From Heliocidaris erythrogramma (lineage: Eukaryota; Echinodermata; Echinoidea; Camarodonta; Echinometridae), in the NCBI GenBank assembly GCA_025617745.1, contig CM046856.1, positions 43,887,049-43,951,048 on the forward strand: a stretch of DNA of 64,000 nt, in the 5' to 3' direction. Shown here one piece after another: positions 13,401-28,400 of this stretch. Within the stretch, counting starts at the first letter, position 1. Every line of letters starts with the position of its first letter. The notes beneath the pieces are model-generated. The model saw nothing but the letters and a program-made list of their open reading frames with translations. It was not told the DNA's origin and ran no database searches. A program made the translations under genes and the position numbers.

Positions 13401-16400
13401 TATGCCGAAACCGAAAGTATTTAAACAAGGATACTTCCCGACATGTTACAAACTGGTTGATTTACAATCGAAATTTAGCTTGTTTTCATGTTAAATGGTG
13501 GGCTGTTGCGTAAAAATCTCGTTTCCTGCAAAATACTGTACAGGGGCTAATCCTGGAACAATCGTGTGTAATAGCTTCTATGTATAGAGCGAACACCCAA
13601 TGGTATACTAACCTGGTGAAACGATAGAAAAGAGATTCCAGGTTGTGGTGTACTCATAGGATATGCATCCGATGTAGTTGATGTAGAACGTGTTTGGATA
13701 CTCTACCTCTACCTCTTCACCGACCACAGCGTCTTCGTACAACAATGAAAACCTGTAGGAGTACGCTCCATCATGGTCGCTCTCATCCTTTAAAATCTTC
13801 TGGATCTTCAGCGTGAATATTCCGGTTCCTTCACCCTTTAAGAATTAAAGTTGATTACTGGTCATGAAATTGCATTATGATTTCTGAGTGGTTATGTAGC
13901 AATGAGGAACCGGTGATTGTGTATTTATACGAGGTTTTTTAATCACCAAAATATAAAGACGAATTGTTTTTGCTGAAAATGTATATGGCATAGAGCAGTG
14001 TTAGCTCAGGGATTTTGAAAGTTTGCGGGGCGGGATTAGAAAAAGTGAAAATTGAAGCAACCCTTGTTATACAAGTACGGGAACTGAAGGGGATGAGCAG
14101 CTGGGCATTAATGGGGTTAAAGTCTTTAAAGTTACCCACTTATGCAATAAAAAATTATGCTGAACGTTATGTGCGTAACAGTTACAGTTTTATTAACAAA
14201 TATTTCAAAACTTTTCAGAGGACAGAATACGAATTTGACAACGTAAAAGATATAAGGATAACTCAAATTATTCAAAAGAAGTCAGGTAAAGTGCCACATA
14301 CATTTTAAAAGTCAGTCAGCGTGAAATTGAATGAAAGTCTAAGAGTAGAAAATTTACGTACAAGTGGAGCAATCGGTTTTGTAAAAAGAGCGTCACATTC
14401 GTCTTTCTCCTTGTTACATCTCTGTACCAGGAAGACTCCCTCCACAGTTATACCTGTCATACACACAATTAAAAAATATAAAGAAAGAACACACAAAAAA
14501 TCATAAATGCTGTACTGCACAAATAATCTATCAGACACTGTGTCGGCATTTGGAGAAATTTAACCAAACCTCATTGGCCCCGAAAAAAGGGGGGATGTAA
14601 GACGTTTAACACCGCAGTTATGAAGAGCAAAACAACATATTTTAGCCTCGAAGGATGTTGGCCTTACAGTGAGTTTGATGTAGAAATTAAAGCTAAACGT
14701 TTTCACATTAATAAATAAATACCATTCTGGTATTTTGTTATTATATTCTTTTCTAAGATAACCCCAAAGATCTATTGATACAGAATTTGTGGGGTAGTTA
14801 TCAAATTCTTTTATTTTCAGGTGCATAATATATATATAAGAAGAGTGACATTAAAACTGCTTTTGTCTTTAAAACACTAAACCTGCTTATCTGCATGAAA
14901 CTGATCTGGGAGATCTCTCTTTAAACTGAGTGAAGAAGATTTACCTTCTGGCAGTCGATTTTCTATTTTCAAAATTTCTCTTAGACCCTGGAGAAAAACA
15001 TGGTGCGATCCTGTTCTCTATTCCCTAATATAGATAACTTCTGAATAGTCATCTATACTTGAAATCCAATGGGTAAAGATTTGCAGCGATGATAGCTTAT
15101 ATTAAATCAGGCGAGATGTTATGAATCATTTTCACCTCCTGTTTGCTACTAATCAAATTTCAACGACATCGATTATAGGGACAGGGGAGTGATGAGGAGG
15201 GGCTTTGCTGTTATAGGGTAGAGGTTTTCAAATTCATAAATTTCATTCAATGTCATTTTTCTTTTCTGAAAAACATTTTTGGGAAAAAAGAAGAAAACAA
15301 TAGAGGAAGTCCTCACCGATCCAGTAATAATCTCCCTTAAGAATTTGTCCTTGGGTCAAGACTATAGCAAATCCTGCGGTAATGCCAACGCTAAAGTCGA
15401 ACTGAAGCTGCAAGAGACGGTTGATGTCCAAGTATCGATCAAAGAACTCAGGCACGCCAGCTCCGAAGGTGACAAGAGTAGCTGATGTATCTACAAAAGT
15501 AATGTCACACATTTGGTTATAATGTCCGTTGTATCATTTTGCCGAGGTAAGAATGTTTCAGCAACTTGCGCTGTTTGTAAACGATGACGCACCAAGTGAG
15601 TATGTCATCGTACACAAAGTAAATGGAAAATGTCTAAACATTCTTTTGAATTACTGGCATAAATGAGCTATTTGCTTCACGGGCTCGATTGATAAACGCA
15701 GGTAATAACGCATTTGAAATGACACCTTGCGTGCAACGGGTGTTCGCTTACCCCCCCCCCCCCCATAATAACTTTCATAGGCCTATGTGCTAACGTTAAA
15801 ATAAACATGACAAACGTTCCATTTTGTTTTTACAAAAGTGCATGAATTATGATAGAGAAAGACACACCGTTTTTAAAACTATTCACTTCTGAAAATGGAA
15901 AATACAAGTAAACAAATGACGATCAAAAACCAAAGGAACGAGGTTTGCTACGTATTCTTGTAAAAAAAGATATCTGTTATTTTATATTATACTTTGAAAT
16001 TAATCAAGAGTGGATACTCTTATTGGATGGGAATTCTGGCCACACGACATGGGATATATCGGCTTGTTAGGAAACGCAGTAATCTCACGCCGGATGGATA
16101 GAAAAAAAAAACATTGAACAAGTCCAAAGTCATGGCCTTACCAGGTTCCTCATTGAACGGTTTCGCAACTGAAAAGTTAAAGTAAGAGAAAAACGGAAAG
16201 TTACAAAAATAATATTTCTAAAATAAGCGAGAACACAGAGTGTTTACATGACTCCAAAATCATGTGAAAAGCTCAGTATCATTTGACAGAAATATTTATT
16301 TTCTCCTGATCCTTGATCTTCAGGTAAATAATTAACTATGCCACGCTTTTCAGGAAATCTTTAATCCAAAGTGTAGTACGCTTATGAATTTCTCAAATGT

Positions 16401-19400
16401 CTAGATAAAAAAGTGTGCCAAACTTACCCGGTTTTACTTCCTCCTTAACAACTCTCTCTCTGACTTCTGAAAATGTACAATAGAAGACCTTATAACAACG
16501 ATAATACTATTCTGGATTTATATAACACCTAATACATCTACGACATTAAGCATGCATGTTAATCTGAGTGTAAGAATGGAAAAAAACTACACCCTTCATT
16601 ACATATACATCTTCAGAACACATTAGAAAGGGGTAAAATGAGACGCGGGAGCAATGAATTTTTTTTTTACATAAGACTTAACTATCAGTGTTCACAAATA
16701 CATCCACTGCTATTTTGCAATTTTTTGCATGCAGGTTTAATTTTCACTTCATTTTTTTACACCCCCCTTTTTTTCTATTTTTCAGCATTTATATCAAATG
16801 TTTTACAAGTATACTACTTAGCTATGGTTAACAACCCGCATACAGCATACAGGTCTTATATGACTCTATACTTTGCAATAATATTATTTTTTCTATAAAT
16901 ACCAGCACTATATTTTGCTGGCACTTGTCGGGTTTGTTTTGCTTTTACAATGGGGTGAAGTGGGACACATTGTCCACTGTTATTGTGGATGTATGGGAAA
17001 TGAGCTTGAATCAGTCATAATCCATAGACATATTACTTGAAACTATCTTTATTATACATAAAAAATCGTAGTAGTATCGGTCAATTCTTTTTAACAGATC
17101 ATTCATATTACTTCAGACAAACTTGTGTGTAACAAAAAGCTGCATAAAGATTATGAAGTTTAGTTTGGGAAAAACCGTCAAAGTAGAGGTTAAAAAATTA
17201 CAAAAACGCTCATCAATTCATCCAATATTTTATAAATGGGCATGTATCTTTAATTCAACTTTGACTGTACAGCAAATTTCTTTTGAAGTGATATGTTACC
17301 TTAACATTCCTAGTACTTGTTTTTTAGACAACTACCATAAAACATGGTGATTTGAGCATTTTCAATATTTTCGTCCCACTTCTCACCGACTTTCCCACTT
17401 CCCCCGTTCAAGTTCCTCATTTTGAATGATTATTTGCATAAAAACGAAAACATATAAGGATGGTGTCAAATAACTTGTATTGTAGCTTAGTATTAGTATT
17501 ATTTATAATATATAAATGGAGAGGCTACAAAATAGAATTGCAATTTAAAAAACACTTTCATATTAATTCCGATGTTCTGAGGAATAAGATTGTTTTATGT
17601 GCGTAAGTTATTCATATCAGAAGAGCATTTCACTTCAGGATCTTTAACTATATTAATCATTAACTTCTTCACATGGTAAGTTATCATTTCTGAGCATACC
17701 TGTCAAATCAGCTGATCCCGTGTTTCTTATCGTCTCAATAACAGGAGGATCTTCAGTTGGTTTCAAAGGTGACTCTGGTGTTGCGTCATTATCCGGCCTT
17801 CCTCTGATTCGGTCATCCCTAGTCCTCCCCTGTTCTACGACGGGACTATCACCCCGGTCATCTCCTACTGGTTCATTTTCTGGCTCTTTTTCGGCCTCTG
17901 ATGATGACTTGCCAGATTTTCGTCTATCTCCTTTACCTCGGTAACCCCTAGTCCTCCCCAATTCTACGACAGGACTATCACCTTGGTCATCTTCTACTGG
18001 TTCATTTTCTGGCTCCTTTTCGGCCTCTGACGATGACTTGCCAGATTTTCGTCTATCTCCTTTACCTCGGTTACGCCTCTTTCCAGGTTTATCAGGAAGA
18101 CTATCACCCTGGTCATCTTCTACTGGTTCACTTTCTGCCTCTTTTTCGTCCTCTGATGATGACTTGCCAGATTTTCGTCTTTCTCCTTTACCCCGGTTGC
18201 GCCTCTTTCCAGGTTTATCAGGAAGACTATCACCCTGGTCATCTTCTGGTTCATTTTCTGGCTCTTTTTCGTCATCTGATGATGGTTTGCCAGATTTTCG
18301 TCTTTCTCCTTTACCTCGGTTGCGCCTCTTTCCAGGTTTATCAGGAAGACTATCACCCTGGTCATCTACTGGTTCATTTTCTGGCTCTTTTTCGTCCTCT
18401 GATGATGGTTTGCCAGATTTTCGTCTTTCTCCTTTACCTCGGTTGCGCCTCTTTCCAGGTTTATCAGGAAGACTATCACCCTGGTCATCTTCTACTGGTT
18501 CACTTTCTGCCTCTGTTTCGTCCTCTGATGATGACTTGCCAGATTTTCGTCTTTCTCCTTTACCCCGGTTGCGCCTCTTTCCAGGTTTATCAGGAAGACT
18601 ATCACCCTGGTCATCTTCTGGTTCATTTTCTGGTTCTTTTTCGTCATCTGATGATGGTTTGCCAGATTTTCGTCTTTCTCCTTTACCTCGGTTGCGCCTC
18701 TTTCCAGGTTTATCAGGAAGACTATCACCCTGGTCATCTACTGGTTCATTTTCTGGCTCTTTTTCGTCCTCTGATGATGGTTTGCCAGATTTTCGTCTTT
18801 CTCCTTTACCTCGGTTGCGCCTCTTTCCAGGTTTATCAGGAAGACTATCACCCTGGTCATCTTCTGGTTCATTTTCTGGCTCTTTTTCGTCTTCTGATGA
18901 TGACTTGCCAGATTTTTGTCTTTCTCCTTTACCACGGTTGCGCCTCTTTCCAGGTTTATCAGGAAGACTATCACCCTGGTCATCTACTGGTCCATTTTCT
19001 GGCTCATTTTCGTCTTCTGATGAGGGTTTGCCAGATTTTCGTCTATCTCCTTTACCTCGGTAACCCCTAGTCCTCCCCAATTCTACGACAGGACTATCAC
19101 CTTGGTCATCTTCTACTGGTTCATTTTCTGGCTCCTTTTCGGCCTCTGACGATGACTTGCCAGATTTTCGTCTATCTCCTTTACCTCGGTTACGCCTCTT
19201 TCCAGGTTTATCAGGAAGACTATCACCCTGGTCATCTTCTACTGGTTCACTTTCTGCCTCTTTTTCGTCCTCTGATGATGACTTGCCAGATTTTCGTCTT
19301 TCTCCTTTACCCCGGTTGCGCCTCTTTCCAGGTTTATCAGGAAGACTATCACCCTGGTCATCTTCTGGTTCATTTTCTGGCTCTTTTTCGTCATCTGATG

Positions 19401-22400
19401 ATGGTTTGCCAGATTTTCGTCTTTCTCCTTTACCTCGGTTGCGCCTCTTTCCAGGTTTATCAGGAAGACTATCACCCTGGTCATCTACTGGTTCATTTTC
19501 TGGCTCTTTTTCGTCCTCTGATGATGGTTTGCCAGATTTTCGTCTTTCTCCTTTACCTCGGTTGCGCCTCTTTCCAGGTTTATCAGGAAGACTATCACCC
19601 TGGTCATCTTCTACTGGTTCACTTTCTGCCTCTGTTTCGTCCTCTGATGATGACTTGCCAGATTTTCGTCTTTCTCCTTTACCCCGGTTGCGCCTCTTTC
19701 CAGGTTTATCAGGAAGACTATCACCCTGGTCATCTTCTGGTTCATTTTCTGGTTCTTTTTCGTCATCTGATGATGGTTTGCCAGATTTTCGTCTTTCTCC
19801 TTTACCTCGGTTGCGCCTCTTTCCAGGTTTATCAGGAAGACTATCACCCTGGTCATCTACTGGTTCATTTTCTGGCTCTTTTTCGTCCTCTGATGATGGT
19901 TTGCCAGATTTTCGTCTTTCTCCTTTACCTCGGTTGCGCCTCTTTCCAGGTTTATCAGGAAGACTATCACCCTGGTCATCTTCTGGTTCATTTTCTGGCT
20001 CTTTGTCGTCTTCTGATGATGGTTTGCCAGATTTTCGTCTTTCTCCTTTACCTCGGTTGCGCCTCTTTCCAGGTTTATCAGGAAGACTGTCACCCTGGTC
20101 ATCTACTGGTCCATTTTCTGGCTCATTTTCGTCTTCTGATGATGGTTTGCCAGATTTTCGTCTATCTCCTTTACCTCGGTAACCCCTAGTCCTCCCCACT
20201 TCTACGACAGGACTATCACCTTGGTCATCTTCTACTGGTTCATTTTCTGGCTCCTTTTCGGCTATTGATGGATCTGTTTCTGCATCTATTTCTGCATTTA
20301 TTTCATCAAGCTCGGCCTTACTTGGAAGTGAATTATCCGAATCTTCATCTGTTTTTAGAGAACGAATTAAAGATATTATGTCTGACCCTCCACTACTGTG
20401 TAGTTTATCATAATACCCTGATGTGGAGAGCAATGGTTCAGTCACTCTCATTTTTATTTTTATTCACTGTTTCTGCAAATGCGTACAATATCAGTCTAGA
20501 TCTACCCATCGTTTTTTCCTGTGAGATTACTTACTTTGTATCTGTTTTGTATCATATTGTTCAAGACATATTTTTAAAATGTATTAAGCATTTGAGGTCT
20601 GCTTTTCTTCAAGCTTACTGACAAGATTGCAATCGTTGTTTAATCGCTACTCTTCTAATAAAAGATCACATGTTCTGAGAAGAATATACATGGGAGGAAA
20701 ATTCGTTAAAAGGTAGAAAGAACAGTTGTCAATTTGTTAACAAATTTCAGTACTGTAGGCCTAGGCTGACATGATGTTTTAAGGATGTTTAAAAACATAA
20801 AATAATGTCACAAGATTTTTAACCTTCTATCATACTATAATTTACATATAAAATAATCATACCGGACACTATGGTATGTATTCTACTAAAATTTAAAACG
20901 GATACTAGGTTGAAGATCTGTTAAAGTCGAGTTTAACATAGGAAATAAACCGAGGTTGAAGTTTTCCCTTAGATTAACTTGACGTTTACCCTTGCGTTGG
21001 TTTTGACTGAATTAGTAGGACAAGGAAATGTGTGAGAAAGCCTTTACCTTCGACTTCTTCAACAGCAAGGTCAATACCACCTCCGATAGTCCAAACATCG
21101 AAATGACTGTAGAGAAAAGCATCTGGAATGGTAGCTGTCATTCTTCGATTACGGACGGTAAAAACATTCACGACAGACTCGCCGATCTCGATGAACAGTT
21201 GGTTTGGTGGGTCGATGTCATTGCCGTACTCCAGGAAAGGTTTGCTCTGTAGCTCGCAGAGGTTACCCTCTGCGTTGTGGATAACCGATGGCTGAGTCGG
21301 TTTCGTACCCATTTCTATACGGCCAAGATACAGTGATATTTATTAGGTAAATGTTGTTGACTCTTTCCCTTTCTGAGGTTGAAAGTACAATACTTTTTTC
21401 CAATACGTAATTCTCTTTCCAAGGCAACAAATTTTTATAACAATTTCTATTATCATTATGTGCTATTTTTAGGAATACAATGTGTTCTTGTGCTAAAATC
21501 AGACTTTTGACAAAAGATTAAGATCAAAAGTAAATGTTATGAAACCCACATAATTATGACATAAGCCACTCATGAAAATGTGAAAGCTGTAATCTAAGAG
21601 ATATGTATTAGTTGAAAATGTGAAAGCTGTAATCTAAGATACTGATATGTATTAGTTGGAATTATTGTACAAATTGTAATTGATATTCAGAAATTGTCAC
21701 GTCTACAGTAGTTTAAATTTTGTTTTACCGATCGTATATGAAGCTCCATCTGCTCGCTGAAACATCATGAAAACCTTGTCTGCCTCGAGGGCAAAGCTTA
21801 ACTCTAGGCGCCCCGGGAATTGTAGTTGAGTTGCCACCGATGTTCTTTCCAGGGCCTTCGTGGAAGATATCTGTCTCAGGGCTTTCATGATCAAAACAAA
21901 AATACCATAATGCATTGAAAACAACAGCTTTAATGTTGAATAGCAGCCATGTTTGATTTGAAGCATTGGCTTTGTAAAATATAGCCCACGGTAATATGTT
22001 TAATCAAAACGTTAATCTTGTGAATCTGATACTTACTTCCCAGTTACAAATGCAGCAATGAAAAGTACTGAGGGGCACTTGGACAAAAATCCTAACTGTG
22101 TTGCACATGACCATAACCAAAGATGGAATAAACGGGTGCAATATTTTTTGTTAAAAATAAACTTATGTAGCCGCCTCCCATACGTCCACGAAGTATCATT
22201 ACAAAAAAGAATTGCAAGAGGTATATTTTTCTTTTATTACACCTTGCGCTTAAAACTGTCTCACATGCTTCAAGCAGTTTGGTATTTATCACAAAAAAAT
22301 GAAGATGAATATTAGTTTTAAGCCTTCTTTAACTAGTTCAGGTGGGCTTTATCCCCTCCCTACCCGTATTTATCCATTTATGATTTTTAAAAAGACAACT

Positions 22401-25400
22401 TTCATGACTTTCATGAACAAGAACAAGTTTTAACAAGGCAAATTTCTCAAATGTTCCAAGTAGTAGTCTACCGTATTGCCACTGCCACGTGGTAGCATAT
22501 AGCCTCCATCCTCTGTTAAAATAAGTTCCTTGCCACTTTTTATTTTGTTTAGTTTGCTGGTTTAAACAACTCATGTGAAGTTACCTTCCACCTCGACGAT
22601 TTGCAACTCTGTGAAGTCACCGTCGGTAGTAGATGCATAAATCGAATTAAACCTACGACCTTTCCCAGATATGGCAGCAATGATTTGACGTTCATTGTTT
22701 GGTTCCTTGTTCCAGATCTCAATTTGGCGTCTCTTGATACTGAAGAAAATTCTAGACTCTTTGTTGGGGTTAATGAAAATACCGATTTCTTCGTTGCTCA
22801 CAACCTTTCTCTGGTAGAGGATCCGGGAGGTCTTATTATCTGTTGTGCTCAGTTCTGCATGGGAGAAGAGATCGAAAAATTCAGAAATTCTATTAGGGCG
22901 CACACATGTTTAATTTTCGCTACCTCAAATATGCAATTTTCGACGTAGAGGGCAATATTATGCATGGAAATGAACCGCATCTTCGTCAACTACACTTCCG
23001 GTCCGTATTGAAATACTACGGCTTATGAATAAAATGAGTGCTAAAATGCTTAAATTTTGGATCGCATGACATAAAACACTCAAATTTTGAAAATGCATCC
23101 AACTGTCTCAATAAATCATGATGGTATCTTTTCAAACATGTTAATTTATACTCAAACTCGAGGATTTTTGTAATACCTGTGTACATTTTCAATGCAAAAA
23201 GACAAACACTTGTCGACCCAATCGGGATATTGTCAGTACTGCGCATGCGTGGTTTGCGTGACAAACGCCATCTGTTGGCTAAATTGCGTATTTGGGGTAG
23301 CGAGAATTACATCCCCTCAGGCTTACGTGTTAAAAATAAGAAATAAAAACATCTTGAAAAATAAGTGCTAGCAAAAGCACCATTCAAACTTGTGTCTTGA
23401 CTAGTTCATACAATTTCATTTAATTGCCTGAAAATATGAAGGGGTGTTTTTCAGCATTTTTTTCTTTTGAAAGTATCTGCAACTTAGACTACCCAGAAAC
23501 CTGGTCTAAGCTACAGTGGTTATGAGGTTTCATGTGCTGCTGATAAAGTCCCCGTAAAATCCCACCGGGACCAACTCCTGCTCTCTCATGGGACTGATCT
23601 GAACCAGTAATTTTCCCTCTTAAGGCACATGTATATAATTTTTTTTTCAAATATGTAACATTGATTTTGTATGATTTCTTTTCAAAATCACATCATCTTT
23701 GGTACAGGTCGAGGGGGAATCACCAAAAGTGACTGGATTTAATTTTGGACGTGCGGCCATAAGCATGTTTTGGTATCACAGAAGCACAGACGGTGAAGAA
23801 ATCTGGCATACTTAAATGAGCAGATTTCATTATATTTCGTGAACAAATAATCGTACATGATTTGGGTATTCTTTTGCTTAGCTCATTAGCGAGGGAGTAG
23901 GAGTACGTACACTGACAAACCAAGTATTATGGTATAATTGTCTTCTTGGAATAAAATAGGAAAATATTATAAAAAGGTCAGTTGATTTGAAATAAGGTGT
24001 GTTTCTTACCAACTGTGTAGCAATCCTGTCCCAGAGAATCGGAGCAGATTTCGAAACTGACTGAGCTGGCAGAGGTGAGTATTTGGCATGACAGAGAAGT
24101 CTGTTTAGAACTGATACCTTCAAATGCAGCGCTACGAGTTAGGGGACCACTCGAGGTGTAAAGCGTTCTACCAGCTGAATCCAATGATAGCAATAATAAT
24201 GATAATAATGATAATGATGATAATGATAATGATTATAATAATAACAGTTATAATAATAAGAATAATGATAGTAACAATAATAGAAATTATAATGATAATA
24301 AGAGGAAGAACATTCACAATAATCATAGTAATGATAATTATACTTGAGGGCCCTGCAGTTATTATTAGCCCAACATTGCTACGTACCCAGCTGGCAAGAA
24401 AGGGACAAATATGGGTAAAACACATTGTCCAAGAATGTAAGCACCGAACTGCCGGATAAGATACGAACCCAGGTCTTAACGTATGAGAGGCGTAAACCAA
24501 AACATAACAGTGCTCCCCGATCTAAATTCAATTATATTTTTGAATAAGAAAAGGAAGACAAAAATGTTTCTAAAGCAAAGAATTTGCCTAGCCTTAATAA
24601 CTATTCTTGTACTGTTCTTGTATTATTTAAGATTGTAGCATCTTTAGACAAATCAATGCAATGTTTACTTATGTAAAGGCTATACTGCCTTTCTCTTAGT
24701 TAAATGGATAACTAAGACAAGGAAATAAAACTTTGCTGTTTGCTGGTCCGATTTTGTTCCTATGTATTCATTAAATAAATCTTAGTTCTCATATTGATAC
24801 GACTGTCTGTTGCTTGATGGCTCGCCCTCGCGGCGAAAGCAGAAATTCTGACGTCATTACGCGATTGGCCAATATGACGTCATGCTCCAATATGGCCAGG
24901 AGAGTCGTGCATTGAAATCATAGGAGTATTTTGTGCTACAATTCATCCGAAATAATCAATTACAGATTCCTAATACCGAAAATAGGAATAAAAACAATAT
25001 GAAGTAACAAATACGGAAGGAAATTAAGAGAAATATTTGCTGATATTAATTGCGTTCAGAGATTGCTTCATGACTGCAACCCTCTGTCAATAGTAAACTC
25101 GCCCAAGCTACACTCATGAATATTCATAGCTTATGCTTTGGCTTGTTAAAAACATGCTCTTCTTTGATAGGACAGGTACGGTGGGGGGTTGGGGGGGGGG
25201 GGGGGTTGGAAGAAATGGGCGTGACCAGCCAATTAGGACTGATGTACGATAATGGAGGCATTCTATCCTGGCATTCTATCCTGGCTGTGCTTGCTTCCTT
25301 ATGGCTTAGTTCCGTGGCAAATGGCGCTGGAAGATGAGGTTGTCAAATCCCCATTGACTATATTACAGGGACGTGAAGCCTTATTTTTGATTTGGTACGA

Positions 25401-28400
25401 TGGGTGAACTTTGAAATCGTATAGGACATGAAGGGTCCAATGATAGATAAAGCATCAAAGATTATTCGGGTGAATGTGCTCTTTGTTTAAATGAGAATTG
25501 GATTTTTTTATCACTGTTTTGTGAAATCCCATTGTCTACAACGTTGCACTGTTTTCATCGGACGCTAGGGGGCGTTGGTAAATGAGACAAAACGTAGCAA
25601 TATGCTTGGCACTGCATTACATTCTTCGTTTATTTTTGGTATTGTAATTACTTCCCTCGTAATCATCTGCTGGTCAACTACTAATCTTTCAGTGATAATG
25701 TACATGTATTAAAAAACTGCTAATTTAAGAAAAAATTGTCGGCTTAACTGCAGGATACCCCATCACGTATCAGTACAATGTATTAAGATTAGGGTTAGGT
25801 TGGGTTAGGGTTAGTAGTTAGGGATAGGTTCAGGGTTACTTTTATGCTTAGATATTCTGCAGTCAGTGGCGGCACCAAGGGGGAGGGGCATGGGGGGCAT
25901 TTGCCCCCCCCCCAGTCAGAAGCTTTGCCCCCCCCCCCCCAGTTGCCCCCCAATAATTTTCGGAGTGAAAACAAATAAAAGGGTGGAAAATTTTTTTGTC
26001 CGCCCTTGCCCCCCCCCCCCCAACATTTTCTTTTGCCGCCCATTTGCCCCCCCCCCCACACTTTAAAAATCCTGGTGCCGCCACTGTCTGCAGGTGTTCC
26101 ATATTCTCGAAAACGTACTTTTTCGGTGTCGAAATTTAACCTTCGTAAAGGTCCCGTCTGGGGTGGACATGTAGAGATCCCCGAATTCCGATGAAGTTGG
26201 TATACTGACGACAAGTTCATCTCCTTGATCGTTCCAGATCTTGAGTCGAGTTCTTGTGATTGACAGAAACAATCGTGTCCTCTTGTTGGATCGAATGAAA
26301 GCTCCTACTTCGCTTTCGCTTTTTCTTTGACCTTGGTACTCGATGAACGAGGTGGAATCGCTCGCTGCGCTCAAAGCTACAAACAGAAAGAAGACATGTT
26401 GTATCATACTTCCCTTAGATATTTCATGTCATGATATCAATATCAAGCTTTGGTTAAATTTTGTTACGATAAGGCCAAGAATCCGTATTTCATTAGATTT
26501 AACAACAACAGTAAAAAATAATCTGTTCATTTATCAATGAAAGAAACAGATAAAACACTCTGAAATTAATTTAACCCTATTTCAAGTCACTTTAAAAAAG
26601 CAGATACTACAAAACGTGCTGCACTATTTCTTACATCACGCAGCCTATACTCGCTGATAATCATTTCAGCTTTGTCACTCGGTTTCCAAACAGACTAGAA
26701 AAGTATAGAAATACATGTATGCAAAATTGGAATACATATTCTTTTTCTAAAGAAAGAAATCATGCAGAATTCCAGACGAGGAGAAGACTTTCAAGAGAAA
26801 AACAAATCTCTCAGTGCCGTTTGAATATAAGACCCACCAGCATTGGCATACATGCATAGAGTTGTTAAGACTATCATAATATGTCCATGGATAGTCTCCA
26901 GATTGGAGTAATGCTCTGAAAGATTTTTGATTTGCTTTTCTGCAAACTTCCTGAAGTGACTTTTTTGATTTATCGTGTTGACAATAATAGTAGATTTATA
27001 TATTGATGTTGTTTCATAGACAAAAGTTTTAGACCCTTTGAGACTACAACCAACAAGCTTTGCTTTTACTTTGGGCTCCTTCCTCCTTTAAATTTCACAA
27101 CTTAACTGTATCCTAAAATTTACAGGTAAGTGAGGTATCTACAAGCAAATCAAATGATTGAATATAATTTCTGTATCTACGTTTATATTGTATTACGATT
27201 ACTCTTGTATATGTTTTTTTTTAAATGACGTGTAATATTTCAGTCATCACAACAAACCGACTCCAAATCGAACCATTCTTGGTCATTCGGAGTAATGTAA
27301 TGTTTTGCTCGGTCTAGTGTCGGTCCAAAGTCAGCCACTATGGTGCGACTGAGGTATAAAATGAAATACTAAATTAAACCGAAACGGAATAACCGAAGTG
27401 AGGTTTTGATTTGGAAGCTCCAATCTTACAGATAGTATAGCAATCTTCATCTCCTGAAGACAGGCAGAGTTCTAAGACAAATCGGGTTGCTTTGGTCCTG
27501 ATGTAACATGACACAGCACCTCGTCTGTTGAAGCTAACAGTGCGTGTTCGAGGCACTGGTCCTTTAAATGTCCGCCATCGATAATCTAGAACAATACATA
27601 GTAATGAATGAGATATATGCATTACTACTAGTGTAAATTAAAAAAAATTAATGAAAATATAAATTACTAGTTATACAGTAGAGCATAATAATATAATAAT
27701 AATGAAGTCTTCTAGAGTGACTGTGTCCGCTAACTATAAAGGCGCTCATGGCTCTTGCTCCAAATTCACAAGTCAGTTGAATTGAGTGGGTGCACTGCCT
27801 TTGATATTTACAGTTAAAACAACAATTTAAAAAGTGTTTTTCACTTTTCGTTTTTGGCTATCTTCATGTGAAATTTAAGTTCAGTTCAGTTTATGCCACA
27901 TCAAGCAAACATACAAATACATAATACATAATACATGATAGTTACACACAATACATAACAGTAAAAGTCCGATACATAGGCATATTGACAAGGCTATGTG
28001 CAAATAAAAGTCTATATATGTTTTGTAATACACTGTATGCAAAAAAATAAAATGTTTGCAAGTGGAAGGAACTAAAAAAAAAAAAAAACGCTTGATAAGT
28101 GCACGCACTTAAAAATAATTTGCCCTCTACCGTGCGAGTAAAAAAAACCGTTTACACTTAGAAAATTGCTATTTTTGTTTAAAACTCAGTTATGAACGCA
28201 AAATTATTATATTTTGAAAAAGTATCTTATCCGGCATTATTTGGTATCATTTTTTTTTTGTGCGGTATGTGTTTACGCTTGGATGAACAGGGGGCATTGT
28301 TTGCGAGAGTGTAAAAGTCAACTTGCGCCAACGTACTCCTTATGTGATGTTTGAACAAAACATTTTGAATAGGGGCATTAATTTGGTCTTTTAAATACAA

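Noticed and set aside
14560..14826. 88-codon minus-strand frame between exons 51 and 52
   Set aside because: No splice pair in phase 1 and no domain motif. Exons 51, 52 and 53 join without it.
18033..20189. Long plus-strand open frames (about 345 codons, twice) opposite the repeat exon
   Set aside because: They exist only because the repeat is free of stops in several frames. The minus frame has flanking splice sites and fits the rest of the gene.
17880..20250. CRISPR-like regular repeats
   Set aside because: The repeats are coding, contiguous without unique spacers, and in a eukaryotic context.
26063..26407. Second gene start: MIQHVFFLFVALS resembles a signal peptide
   Set aside because: The hydrophobic codons are the pyrimidine tract and acceptor of exon 43. 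Phase and neighbouring domain halves fit splicing from exon 42.
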